Origin: Delphinapterus leucas
Taxonomy: Eukaryota; Chordata; Mammalia; Artiodactyla; Monodontidae
DNA length: 64,000 nucleotides
Assembly: GCF_002288925.2 (NCBI RefSeq)
Contig: NW_022098008.1
Coordinates: 1,486,814 to 1,550,813 of the forward strand
Reading direction: 5' to 3'
Positions 32,811-44,522 of the stretch are shown here, in pieces. A program made the position numbers and the translations under genes. The notes under the pieces were generated by a model, which saw nothing but the letters and a program-made list of their open reading frames with translations, was not told the DNA's origin and did not search any database. Numbering within the stretch: position 1 is the first letter of the stretch; each line of letters starts with the position of its first letter.

Positions 32811-33430
32811 GTGCCCTTGCTGAATATCGAGTTGGGAAACACATCTCAGTGGGATTAGATTCAGAGGTTTGTCACTGGGGGTGTGGCCACACCTTCATTT
32901 AAGTCATTGATGAGGATATTTGCGGGAAGAAGATGACATCACTGTGGCACCACAGGGGCTACAGTCCTGCAAATTCTCTGTATTCTGTTCTCTCACAGGG
33001 CTGAATCTCTCCAACTGTGTTTTCAGCAGACCGACATTTCTGCATTTGCATCATATGGGTCGCACAGGAGACCTGGAGAAAACTGTTGCTGAAGTCTACA
33101 TGTGCTATTTCCATAGAAACTCCCTGCATGCTCCAGGAGCTGAGAGGTGTCCAACCACCCGGCTCCTGGAAAAAGCACATTCTCTTAGGAAACATCCCTG
33201 ATCGCTGTGGATGGGCACCTAGTGCTGACCTCTTCCCTGGACCCTGAAACGGTCCCAGAGGTGCTGCCAAGACTCACTGTGTCTTTTTGAAATTGGTGAT
33301 GACATCATGCTCATCTCCAGCAGCTGTGTGTGTGTGTGTGTGAGTCAGTCTGTCCTGAAGCCTCACCTGGCATAGCCCAGGGACCTCAGCTGTTCACTGA
33401 AGACAGGTTGGTGGAACGCTGAGCTCTCCA
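32811..33430. other. Unique DNA with a short (TG)9
   Basis: A (TG)n run lies at 33325-33342. Frames of about 100 codons on both strands (32920-33270) match nothing. Confidence 0.45.
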
Positions 33431-33550
33431 CTCTGTGTTAGGGATAAAGATACAAACACAGCCTTACACAAGTGAACCAACCAAAGCTGTAACCCTCGCC
33501 CTCAAGCACCTCATGTTCTAGATGAGGCGGGAGAGGCACAGTGATTCCAA
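33431..33550 (+). repeat. L2 remnant
   Basis: CTCTGTGTTAGGGATAAAGA, TACAAACACAG and CCCTCGCCCTCAAGCACCTC, then ATGTTCTAGATGAG, match L2 landmarks (tgctaggcgctggggatacaaaga, ccctgccctcaaggagctcacagtctag). Confidence 0.6.
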
Positions 33551-34250
33551 GCACCCTTCAGAACCAGGTACCATGGGGAGCGCCCAGAGGGCGGGTCCTG
33601 GGCTTCCTTCTCCAGCACATCCTGTCACAGTGAGGAGGGATCCAGAGGGCAACGTGCCCACAGCTCCCAGCACTTACAATGTGTCCCAGGCATGACCAAA
33701 AGCAAGCAAGCATGTTTCCACCCCATTTGAGGCGGTGCTTGTGCGGAACTGTCCTGCGTTTGCAGGTTGCTGGGGACCCAGACCGGGGAAGGGGGTGGGA
33801 GAGGAACTTGTGATACTCCCCCACATGGGAGCAGTATTCCTGGGCAGGAGAATAACTGCTTTATTATAGCCACCAGATGAGCAGTGGGAGGGGCCACAGG
33901 GGGTCGGGACTCTCCCTCCCTCCCTCCACCCAGGCACTGCCCCTACCTGCCTCCTCTTTCCTTGGACTCTAAATATGAACAAAGAACAAGCCTCACTTTT
34001 CTATCACAGGTTTGCATGTTTCAAGTCATCTGCTGTTTCGGCTTCCTCACAATAAGCTTGCACGTCTTATATATTCATTCCTGGGTGCGTCCTCATTTGC
34101 TCTCATAATATTTTTGCCTTACTTTGGGCTCTTTCCAGGTGAATGAGACACTCACTTAAGAATATAAAACTGAGACCAGCATGGGAAATGCCTGACGTTA
34201 TGTTGCTCACAGCTGTTTTGACTTTAAAAGATAAAAAGAAGCTTCTATTG
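33551..34250. other. Unique DNA, no gene recognised
   Basis: A CCCTCCCTCCCTCC tract lies near 33914. Overlapping antisense frames of about 100 codons have no domains. Confidence 0.45.
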
Positions 34251-35205
34251 AGGGACAGTGGCCAAGATGGTGGAGCAGGAAAACCCTGAGCTCACCTCCT
34301 CCCACAGGTACATCAAAACCACAACTATTTATAGAGTAACTATTGACGAAAAAGACTGGAACGTACCAGAAACCATCTTCTACAACTAAAGGTATAAAGA
34401 AGGAACGGTAAGGGGCAGAGTCGTGGTATAGTCAAGACCCACAAACAGGGGAATAATTACATTGCAGAAGTTCTCCCCAGGGAGTGAGGGGTCTGAGCCC
34501 CACCTCGGGCTCCCCAGCCCTGGGTTCCTGTGCCTGGAGGACAAAACCCCATGATGCTCGTTTTGAGGGTCAGTGGGGCTACTTTTGGGAGACCCAGAGG
34601 GCTGTGGGAAACAAACTCCTCTCCTAAAGGGTGCACACAAAACCTCACCCACTCTGAAACCCAGGGCAGAAGCAGTAATTTAATAGAAGCTTGGGTCAGA
34701 CCCCCTGCTGCTCTTGTAGAGTCTCCTGGAGAGACAGGAGGCACTGAAGGTCACCCTGGGGACACAGACACTGGCAGCAGCCATTGGGGAACTCCTTCTA
34801 CTACCTGGATGCTGTGCTGGTAGGAGTCAATTTGGAATCCTCCCTTGCACCCACCCCTGCCCACCAGTTTTTAGGAAACAGTACTGGGCACCTCAGGCCA
34901 AGCAACTAACTGCATGTGGACAGAGCCCCACCCACCAGCAGACAGGCTGCCTTGAGACCCCTTGAGACCACAGCCACCCCTGGACACAGCCCTGCCCACC
35001 AGAGGGCCCAGGACCTGCCCACACCCCAGTGAACAGGCACTAGACTTGGGACCCCCAGAGCCCTGCAGCCAGAGGCCTCAAGACCTAGCTCCATGTACCA
35101 GTGGGCAAACCCCAGCCCCAAGACAGCTGCAGCCCCACAGCCTGCCGTTGCAGAACACAGCCAACCCACCAGCAGGCCAGCATCAGCCCTGGAACCCCTG
35201 GGTGT
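34251..35205 (+). mobile_element. Isolated L1 5' UTR (promoter end), no ORFs attached
   Basis: Begins AGGGACAGTGGCCAAGATGG TGGAGCAGGAAA, the usual L1 5' start with a YY1-type CCAAGATGG core. It continues with the artiodactyl-type 5' UTR landmarks CAACTATTTATAGAGTAACT, GACTGGAACGTACCAGAAAC, GGGAGACCCAGAGGGCTGTG and GTCTCCTGGAGAGACAGGAG. A repetitive Pro/Ala-coding CACCCACCAGCAGAC-type tract fills the last 300 bases. The expected ORF1 never appears, because at about 35205 the sequence switches to antisense L1. Frames across it are non-coding. Confidence 0.8.
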
Positions 35206-35917
35206 GAGTGTGCTTTATATAATCTGTGTGGTTTTCACATCTTTTCTCCCAGTCTGTAGGTTGCAATTTTATACTCTTAATAGTTTTTTCACAGAGTTCA
35301 GGTTTTTAATTGTGATAAAATCCTGTTCTCCCTTTTATGGATCATGGGTCTCTTTGCCCAGTCATAGAGTCCAAAGATTTTCTGCTGTTTTTCTTCTGAA
35401 GTTGTATCATTTCACATTTTCTATTCAAGTCTCTGATATATTTTTAGTTAATTTTTATATAAAGTGTGAAGCTTTTAGGTCATTTTTTGACCTATGGATG
35501 TCCAATTGCACCTAGTTTCATTTGTTGGAAGACTTTCCTTTTTACATTGAATCACTTTTGGACTTCGGTCAAAAATAAGTTTGGCATATCTGTGTGGGTC
35601 TATTTCTGGGTTCTCTATTCTGTTCCATTGATCCATGTGAATATCTATCCACCCATACCACAGTCTGGAATACTAGAGCTATACAATAAGTCTGGAAATC
35701 AGCTAGATTGGTTGCCCAAATTTCTTCTTCTTTAATTAAAAAAACTCTTCTAATTCTTTTTCATTTCCATATAATTCTTGAATGATTTTGTCTATATCTA
35801 CAAACCCCATTGATAGGATTATGATAGGTATGACATTAAACCGTCCTTTTACTTTCAACCTGCCTATACTTCTATGTTTGAAGTGAGTTTCTTGTAGACA
35901 ACATGTTGTTGAGGCAT
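35206..35917 (-). mobile_element. Ancient L1, antisense, 3' part
   Basis: TTTTCTCCCAGTCTGTAGGT, TTCATTTGTTGGAAGACTTT, CTGTTCCATTGATCCATGTG and TTGAAGTGAGTTTCTTGTAG are antisense landmarks of old L1 in the expected order. Diverged and full of stops. Confidence 0.78.
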
Positions 35918-36330
35918 AGTTTTTTTTTTTTTTTTCAATTGAAGTATAGTTGATTTACAATGTGTTAGTTTCTGGTGTACAGCATAGTGATTTAATTACA
36001 TATATATACATATTCTTTTTCAGATTCTTTGCCATTATAGGTTATTACGAGATCTTGAATATAGCTCCCTGTGCTACAGGTAGGTCCTTGTTGTTTATCT
36101 GTTTTATATATAGTAGTGTGTATATGTTAATCCCAAACTCTTAATTTACCCCTTCCCTCCCCTCTTTTTCCCCTTTGGCAGCCATAAGTTTGTTTTCCAT
36201 GTCTGTGAGTCTACATCTGTTTTATAAATAAGTTCATTTGTATCATTTTTTAAGATTCCACATATGCATGATATCATATAATATTTGTCTTTGTCTGACT
36301 TACTTCACTTGGTATGGTAATCTAGGCATA
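35918..36330 (-). mobile_element. Younger L1 3' end nested in ancient L1
   Basis: A poly-T of about 15 starts near 35921, followed by CAATTGAAGTATAGTTGATT, GTTTCTGGTGTACAGCATAG, CAGGTAGGTCCTTGTTGTTT, GTTAATCCCAAACTCTTAAT and CTGACTTACTTCACTTGGTA. The older L1 reads GAGGCATAG just before it and TAGGCATAG just after it (near 36323), so the flanks probably hold an 8-9 bp target duplication. Confidence 0.87.
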
Positions 36331-38757
36331 GATTTTTTAAAAAGCCACTCTTTCAATCTCTGCCTCTTAACTGACATTTTTAGACATTTACATTTAATAT
36401 ATTTGTTTTTGTGTTAGGAATTAATTCTGCTATTTCAGTTTTTTTTTCTATTTGTTCTCTCTTTTTCATTTCTCTCTCTTTTTTTCTTGATTTCCTATGG
36501 GTTACTTGAACATTATTTTTAGAATTCAGTTGTGCTGTATTTATTGTGTGTGTGTGTGTGTGTGCACACACACATGTGTGTCTTTGTTTAACTTTTATTG
36601 TGGGTGCTCTAGGTGTTATACATACTTGATTTAGCACAGTCTGCTTGTGTCATTTTGCCACTTCAAGTGAAGTATAGAAACTTACCTTTCTTTATGTCAT
36701 TCTATCATCCTTGTTTGTAATATAATTGCCTTAAGTATTCCCTCTACATATATCTAGAATAAGATGAAGCAGTGTTAACAATTTTGTTTCAGTCATCAAA
36801 TATAATTTAGAAAACTCAAGAGGAGGAAGAAAATGCATTGTATTTGTCCACAATTTTACTCTTTCTGCTCTTCTTTCAATATTGTTGATATTCTAAGATT
36901 CTTTTACCTTTTTCTTTCTGTTTCTAGAGATCTCTTTAGACATTCTTTTAGGGTAAATCATCTGGCAGCACATTTTCTTAGGTTTCCTCCATCTGAGAAT
37001 GCCTTGATGTACCTACCCTTCATTCCACAAGGATATTCTCATTTGGTTAGGATTCTGGGCTGGTAGCCCTTTTCTTTCAATAATTGGAAGATGTTATGTC
37101 ACTTGCTCTTGTCTTCCTACTTTTCATTCAGAAATCTGCTGTAATTTGAATCATTTTTACTCTATATGTAAGGTGTTGTTTCTTTTTCACCTGTTTCATT
37201 GCCTTTGATTTTCAGAAGTTTGACTATGATGTGTTTTGGTATAAATTGGGGGGATTTTATTCTGTCAGAAGTTTTATCCTGAGGAAGTGTTATTCAGCTT
37301 CTTGAATCTGTAGGTTTATGTCTTTTGTTATATATAGGAGAATTTCAGCCATTATTTCTTAGAGTATTTTTCTCTCCCTCTCTTTCTCTCTCTGTGACTC
37401 CAATGACATGCAAGTCAGGCATTTTGCCTTTGTCCCACAGGTCACTGAAACTCTGATAACTATTTTTCTATTTTCTGTTAGTTATTCAAATTGGGTAATT
37501 TCTAGTCTCCTGTCTTCAAGTTTCCTGATTCTGTTTTCTCAGTATTGGTGTCAAGTAAAGCCATTGATTTGTTTTTTTTTTACATTAAAGACGTTGTAAT
37601 TCTAGTTCTAAGATTTCCATTTGGTTCTTCTTTATGCCTCCTCCTCCTCCTCTTCTTCTGCTGCTGTTGCTGGGACTTTGCATTTTCTTCTTTTATTTAA
37701 ATGTGTTCCTATTGCTCATAGAAGCACTCTAACCATGGCTGCTTTAACATCTTGTCAGATAATTCTAACATCTCTGTCATCTTGGCCTTGGCACCTACAC
37801 ATTGCCTTTGGTTTTCATTCAGTTTGAGATGTTCCTGGTATGTGGTGTTTTTAACTTTAACATCCATATCGTCATAGTATGTATGAGACTCTGGATCTTA
37901 TCTACACCTTCTGACTCAGCTGTCTTCTCCAGCACCAGCCCATCAGCAGCAGGTGGTGGAGCTAGACATCCAGGCTGCTCACTGGCTTCCCTGACCCCTA
38001 AGGGGGGATCCTGCTGGGTGGGATGGAATTCTGACTTCCCATGTGGCCTCCACTGACACCATGGATGAGTGGCTTCATGACCACTGGGCAGTGATGAAAG
38101 TCCAGACCCTCCACGAGCCCTCTTCTGACACCACTCCCACAGAGAGAGGAGGTGTGCCCTGTATCTGTTGTTTGGGGTGGAAGTTCAGGCTTCCCGTGTG
38201 GTCTCTAATGACCCAGGGTTGGGGTCTTGATTATCTTTGAATGGCCACGAGAGTCTGGTCTCCATGCTCTGCCAGTCTCTGAGCATGGAGACTGGCCTCT
38301 GTCAGGGGTGTTGGGTGTCTCATTACAGCCCATAAGGCTGGAGTCCAGGCTCTCCACTCAGGCCTCAGTGCTGTGATTTGGGTGGAGCCACAGTTTTTGT
38401 ATGACATTTGGCTGGAGTAGAGTGGCTATTGCCTGAAATAGACTGTCCTTCTAGGCTGCTCCTTTCCTTGTCCTTTGGCTGGAGAGAGCAGACTTCTGTT
38501 AAACTCTTTCTGTCCTGTTGGCATGTCTAGGCTGATGGCTTCTTCAGCTCCACATCTGGGACACAAAAGGTAAGAAGAAACCCAGCTGATTTCCCACTGC
38601 ATCCTCCCGTGGGTCCTGCCCTGAGGTTCCTAGTCAGTCTCTCCTCTTCTCACGTTTCAGAGACTTTGTGTATTTGTGCCATATATAATGCCCAGAGATT
38701 TTAGGATAGGAATAGGGAAAATGCATGTACTCCATCTTTCCAGAGGCAAAGGTTCTG
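36331..38757 (-). mobile_element. Ancient L1, antisense, continuing to its 5' region
   Basis: Resumes after the nested insertion with CTCTTTCAATCTCTGCCTCT and GGTGCTCTAGGTGTTATACA. It runs through TTTGACTATGATGTGTTTTG, TTCAGCCATTATTTCTTAGA, GATAATTCTAACATCTCTGT and tandemly similar GACACCA-GGTGGAAGTTCAGGCT-type segments, and ends near GGAAAATGCATGTACTCCAT CTTTCC, which resembles an old L1M-type 5' UTR in antisense. A (GT)n(CA)n tract lies at 36547-36579 and a CTC/CTG-rich tract at 37638-37672. No coding capacity remains. Subfamily uncertain. Confidence 0.7.
36547..36579. repeat. (GT)n(CA)n self-complementary microsatellite
   Basis: A run of GT followed directly by GCACACACACATGTG. The two halves are complementary and could fold back. 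Confidence 0.8.
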
Positions 38758-41700
38758 TAATCATTCATTTTTCTCCAAAATAATTTTTTTATGATTCTTG
38801 GAAATATCAACATGTTAAGAATCAGTTTTGCACGACCTATTTGAAAAGGTATTGATTGACTTTGCCACTTTCATGACACAGCTTCCCTGTCCAGTGTAAA
38901 CATGTTCCTTATTTTTGAGATCCCAAATCTCTTAAAGGCACACAATAGTGGGTGGTGATTTTTCATCATTCATCAAAAATTCCTGTAGTATCAAAAATGA
39001 CATTTAATATCAAATGTAATATCCAAATGAAATCATACTGCTTTTCTTTCTTTTGTATTTGAAATAATTTATTCTAATTAATTATTCCTTAATTAATAAA
39101 TAATAATAATTAATTAATAACTGATAATAATTAATTAGTAATTCCTTCTCCTCCTCCTTCTCTTCCCCACACTCTTTCCTTTTTACATCCCATCCAGCTA
39201 GTAGATACTAACTCATATTACTTGACAAGGAGTTGGACAATCTTCATGAATCACATTCCAGAATCTGGTACACGTTCTGGCACTGGACTTGGTGTCTCAT
39301 CATTGCAATAGTGTCGTGCAGGGAGAAGGTAATGTGTGAATGGGTCACCTCTCATTTAGAGGATAGTGTATCTAACTAAGCCAGCAGCCCCGGACACAGT
39401 TCAGATCATAACCTTCCCAAACCTCCTTTCAATTCCAGAAACCAGGGTGGTTATCTCACTTGGCATGGAGTGATTTTGGGGCTATGATTATTAGGAAATG
39501 ACAGATCTGCATATGCTGCATTTGTCAGGAGACCTACCTCTAAGTGCCTTAATCAAGACCCGAAATGATACTTTGGGTCTCTTTGTTTATCACCTGTCTC
39601 CATTTGTGTAACTTCTGTGAAAGCTGGAGGCTCCTTTGTCATATTTATGGCTTTACCTACATCACCCGAAACCAGGTAAAAGCTTCATGAATGTTCACTG
39701 GAAAAATGAAGTAATAGATTTTTCACCCTCAAGGCCAAGACATTCTGGAACAATATGTTTCCTTGTGTAAATATATTCTTGAATTTGAACAACTCTTACA
39801 GACTTGAGGATCTTCTTACCTTTATGGAAACACCATATCCTAAGTGACACGTTTAATCACTCGTGACCTCAGAACAGAGTCTAGCAAACTTGGATGACCA
39901 ACTCTGAGGTACAAAGTGAAAAAGTATAAGTCATCAGTCCAAACTTGAAGCACCAATTTCAAAATTTTCTATGATGATAAATCCAATTACACCCAAAACT
40001 ATACTCTCAAAAGGCAATAGCAATCTAGAGCCATAAGAAACCTGAGAATTTATTTCAACAGCTGAGACCCGTGTATTTCTTCGGATCCTTTACATGCTGA
40101 ATGTTGACGCGTTGAGATTCCTCCGTGTCCAGCACAAAGACATTGTTCAGAACCAAGTCCCAGCAGCTCAGGAATGCAAGACTAGCCCCAAGAGAGCTGA
40201 ACCGCTGGAGTAATGGCCGTAAGTGAACCAGACTTGAAGATCCAGATATTTTAAAAATGATTACATATAAAAGGACCTTTGCCAGTCCTAAAATTATTTA
40301 ATTTAGGACAAACGTTGACAACAGAAAATGTAAAACTTCGGAGCTTTAAAAATTAAACTAATAAACAAATGAATTTAAAAATTAAACCAATTCCAGGAAT
40401 TGTTCTATGGATGGGTGATCAGCTGGATACGTTTGAAGAGGGACTCCCAGCTCACAAATCATAAGGGAGTCTGTGATTCCTGGGAACACTGACTGCAGAG
40501 CCTCTGCAGGGACCAGAGAGTTTGCTGGGTCCCACCCTTCCCTGCCCTCCTGGTCTGGGGTGAATGTCCTGTAATTTGCAAAATAAATAGCACAACTTTT
40601 CTGAGCACTCGGCTCTGTGCCGACAAATACACAAATGTGGAGAGCATTAGGGAGGCCTCCAGCATTTCAATAATGTGTGCGCTCCAACACTTCATTATTT
40701 TGAAAACATCTGTTGAAGAAAAAGATGCTTTTGAGGGAAATTAGGAGTCCAAGGATCAGTGACTGTGTGGCCACATTTCTGTCTCAAATCGGGGGCAGGA
40801 GCCTGAGAGGTGCAGAGCCCAGGCACTCAGGAAGTGAGGACGGGACTGTCTCCACGCTGCAGAGGAGAAACTGGCCCTGGCGCTGACTGTTGCCTGCACA
40901 ACTGATGGACCCTCGTTGGAAAGTACACATGTTCACACCCGTGGCTGCCTTTCCTGGCAGTTCACACTCTCTCACAAGAGAAGGACACCTCCTAGAAGGT
41001 CAGGCACTTCCCGTGATGCTGCACAGGACTTGTGGGTGTAGGTGACCAAACCCAGGAAACCTGCAGGTGTGAGAGGGAGAGGGCTTAGGGAAGAGTCCCC
41101 ACTGTCCAGCTGGTGTTCATGACCAGCAGCTAACCACCCCGGAATGAGGGTGTGGGGCTAATTTCCCCAAGGAACAATCAAGACCATGGTAAACTGCACC
41201 AAAAGCCTTCCTGTGCCAAAGTTTATGGTTCAGTGATTAAGCCCCAAGGCCAGGCATCCTCAGAAAATCTCCATAAATGAGGAGAGGCGGCCTAGACACA
41301 AATGCATATTGTCCCCGTTCATAACCTATTCATAAGTTATCCAGAGAGTTCTCCTAATTTCTCCTGTGTTCAATTTTTAAATTCATCCTTAGGCATAGGA
41401 GCAAAAAAAGAAAATCTTCAGCTCACGCCTATCCGAGCCCCTGCTAGTGGCTAGAACGGGCTCAGAGTCAGGGTGGGTGGGGTGACCTGTGGGCCGGAGG
41501 GCTGGGTGGGTGGCCCACTCCTGAGGGTCTGGCTCCGGCTCCCGCAGGACCCCTGCCCGGTGAGCTGACAGCCGTGCCCGTCCACCCTCGCTGCTCCGAG
41601 TCCCAGTGAGAGAGTTCTTTGCAGGTCCATTTCAGCGTAACCTTTCAGGAGTGATAAATACACAAACAAACAAGGGAGAAAGAGACGAGGGAGGGAGAGA

Positions 41701-42659
41701 AAGAACAAATCAAATTCCAAGTTGTGCAGAAAGAATCGTGAGGAATACGGATAATATCGTCCTGACAGTTGCACACTTAAAGCGCAGAATTTATTCTTTG
41801 CCATTTCACCTGTGGTGAATAGCACTGCATCCCTTCCACGCCCACCTGCCCCCCACACACAGTAGGGCTGCACCGGGTCATCCCCCCCATGGAATTTATA
41901 CCTAAGTGATACCAAGCAAAATTGGTGTCATTTTCTTTTCCTTAAAGCTTCAGGAATTTCACACCTTCCTTTGGTAACTTATTCAAATATGAAATATCTC
42001 CTGGTACTGTTAACTTTTTTAATATTTAATTTAAATCTTATGCTTTGGCGTGTTTTTGTTTTATTAAGATTCAGTGAAATTTAAAAGGCCCGTAATTACA
42101 TGTAATAGCCCCCTATTTTGAAAACTGCTATTTAATTTTGATCTCCATAGTATTTGCTACAATAAACAATTTAACCACATTAGAAAATTGGTGTCCCAGA
42201 AAATATTCCTTGCTACATTACAGACCTCATTCACATCAATGAGTACTTAAAACTTGGGCTAATAAATAGGCCACAATTAAATAAAAAATAAAACAATAAA
42301 AATAGTTGAAAGGCAGTTTTACAAAGAACATATTGATAGTTTTCTGTTTCTCTAAAATTTCAGGCTGGGAAAAAATAACTGGCAATGGTCTCAGCTGCAC
42401 TTCAGCACATTCACTGCACTGAGTCTTAAACTGGATCCTGGGGTGAACAGTCAAGTGCCTGGTGGTTCCCTGGTCATTCACCAGCTGCCCCCATCCTTCC
42501 AGGCTCACAAAGTGGACGGGTCACAGGAAAGACTGTACTGCACCCTGGACAGCTCCCAATGCCCTCACTTCCATCAGCATAACGAATTATTTGGAGAAAA
42601 AAAGAGTGAGGAAGACATCACTTAAGGTAATTTGAAATTAACTAGAAATTTGAAAATTA
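38758..42659. other. Unique DNA, no gene recognised
   Basis: About 3.9 kb without a nameable element. An AATTAATAAATAATAATAAT-type tract lies at 39083-39140. The AT-rich block 41960-42240 contains TAATTACATGTAATAG near 42093 and may be constrained. Minus frames at 40452-40695 and 41451-41915 have no recognised domains. Confidence 0.45.
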
Positions 42660-42772
42660 GATTGGGAGTTTGGGATTGACATGTACACATTACTATATTT
42701 AAAGTACATAACCAACAAGGACCAACTGTACAGTAAAAATAAATGAATAAAAATAAAGTCTTAAAAAAAAGT
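42660..42772 (+). mobile_element. Short L1 3'-end fragment with internal deletion
   Basis: GATTGGGAGTTTGGGATTGA, CATGTACACATTACTATATT, AAGGACCAACTGTACAG match the sense L1 3' UTR, then it jumps straight to an A-rich tail (TAAAAATAAATGAATAAAAA). The expected 150 or so bases between 'actgtacag' and the tail are missing. Confidence 0.75.
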
Positions 42773-42832
42773 TACAGAACTCTCAAACATCAGCATTGAT
42801 TTCCTCACATTTTACTCAAAATTGAGAAAGAT

Positions 42833-42860
42833 GTGTGTGTGTGTGTGTGTGTGTGTGTGA
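42833..42860. repeat. (TG)n microsatellite
   Basis: About 13 TG units. Confidence 0.9.
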
Positions 42861-44478
42861 AGGTGTGTGCTATATTTATATGTAAATAAACAGAAGGAAA
42901 TTAAAATGCTTATAAAGTGCATTGGGGTACCACAGGCACTTCATACCACTAATGAATTAATATTTAATATGATGAACGTGATATTCGACATATGTATACA
43001 AATGTCCATTAAACATACATGTAAGGATTCGGGGATTTTTCATAGATTTGAAAATTAACTTGCTATTTTAATAAATTAAATCCAGTAAGAATTTCAAATA
43101 TCTTTCTAGTCTTAATAACGTCGAAGGAAGAACATCTGGTTCGTTTAAAAATCCACACGTGAATTGTCGGGGGTGGGGGTGGGCCTGAGTCCTGTAAAGC
43201 ACGGAATGAGGGACTAAGTGCCACGGAGTCACCCGGTGTGGCTGCTTCTCGGAGGTCCTGCTGGGGACCGGCGACTCCTCAGAGCCACTGCTCGGAGCAG
43301 GACTGTCTACTGGGGGAGCCAGAGACTACGGAAGGAATCATGCAAAACCCCACGATTGCAGTCTCCAGGCTTCAGGGGCTGGGAGAGTGGGGTGCTGTGA
43401 AACAGCTGCGTGCACACAAGAGGCCCTGGGATGGAGACCCCAGCAGGACCTGGGTGAGCAAATGTGGAGAAAAGGAGAGTGAAAGGGACAAGGACATGAG
43501 AAAAATCAGAGAAAGAAAGTGAAAAGCTTCAGGTAAGAAATTAAGATACAAAGACCTTCACTGAAGTGACTGAAAGACAGACCAACATGTGGTGAACATT
43601 AGGAGGAAGTTAGTACCCTCGGGCCTCGCCCCTTGGACATTTCCAAGGCCAGGGCTGGGTCAGAGGCTCCATCAGGGATGTGGGTACATGCATGTGTGCA
43701 TGCGTGTGCACATGCGTGTGTGGATGCATGTGGCTGCTGACAGCCCCACATGGAATCAGGGAGGGAGGTGGAGGAGAGGATGCACCCATGGGGGCAGGAC
43801 CGCTTCCTACCTCTGCCTGGACTCTCTCTGCAGAGACATAATTTATCTTGTCAGAACATGGTGGAAGAGTGACAGTGTATTTTAAGCACACATTTCTTTG
43901 TTTCCTAATATAAATCAGTGTTTCAGTGCATCGGATTTCTTTCTGCAGCTCTCATCAAATTAACTTCTGAGACAGAGGGAAACAAAAGGAGGACAAAGCC
44001 TCACCGGGTGGGTCAAGATGACTTTGGAAGTTGGAGAAAGATGGACAAGTGGGCTGCTGGAGCGAAAGGAGAGAGGGAAGGACGCTGGGGTCTCTGCGGA
44101 AGGGGTAACTGACTGGCACTGGACCCCAGCAGAACTCGGAGCCCCCAGGAAGATCTGGATTTGGGGACGGTGGGTAAGGGTGGAGAGTGGGAGGAGCCTC
44201 TGCACCTTATACAGAGCAGAGGATGCACAGACCCCCTCCCTGCCCCCAACTCACAAGCCCACAGGAGTGGGAGGCCCACCAGTGGGAGGGGTTGCAGAGA
44301 GGGGCTGTGTCCCTGGGGCACCTGCACAGCTGGGAATGTGGTGATGTCTTTCCAAACATGTGAGCCACGTGGGACATTCCAGCTTCGTCCCCTCCAGGTT
44401 CCTTCTGAGCCTGCTGATAAAAGGTGGGGCATTCTTCTCTGGGGAAGACCAGCACAAGCCAGGAATCCTGGTTTTCAG
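42861..44478. other. Unique DNA, no gene recognised
   Basis: Includes an imperfect GT/GCATGC tract at 43677-43735. A 241-codon frame (44161-44886) crosses this and the next segment. It contains no recognisable domain and includes a 22-bp tandem repeat, so I do not call it a gene. Confidence 0.45.
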
Positions 44479-44522
44479 ACTGGAAAAGTAACTTACACAC
44501 ACTGGAAAAATAACTTACACAA
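44479..44522 (+). repeat. 22-bp tandem duplication
   Basis: ACTGGAAAAGTAACTTACAC AC at 44479-44500 and ACTGGAAAAATAACTTACAC AA at 44501-44522 differ at two positions. A recent local duplication. Confidence 0.85.

Noticed and set aside
34386..35207. Pro/Ala-rich frames near 34.4-35.2 kb
   Set aside because: They translate the repetitive part of the L1 5' UTR, which is untranslated in the element.
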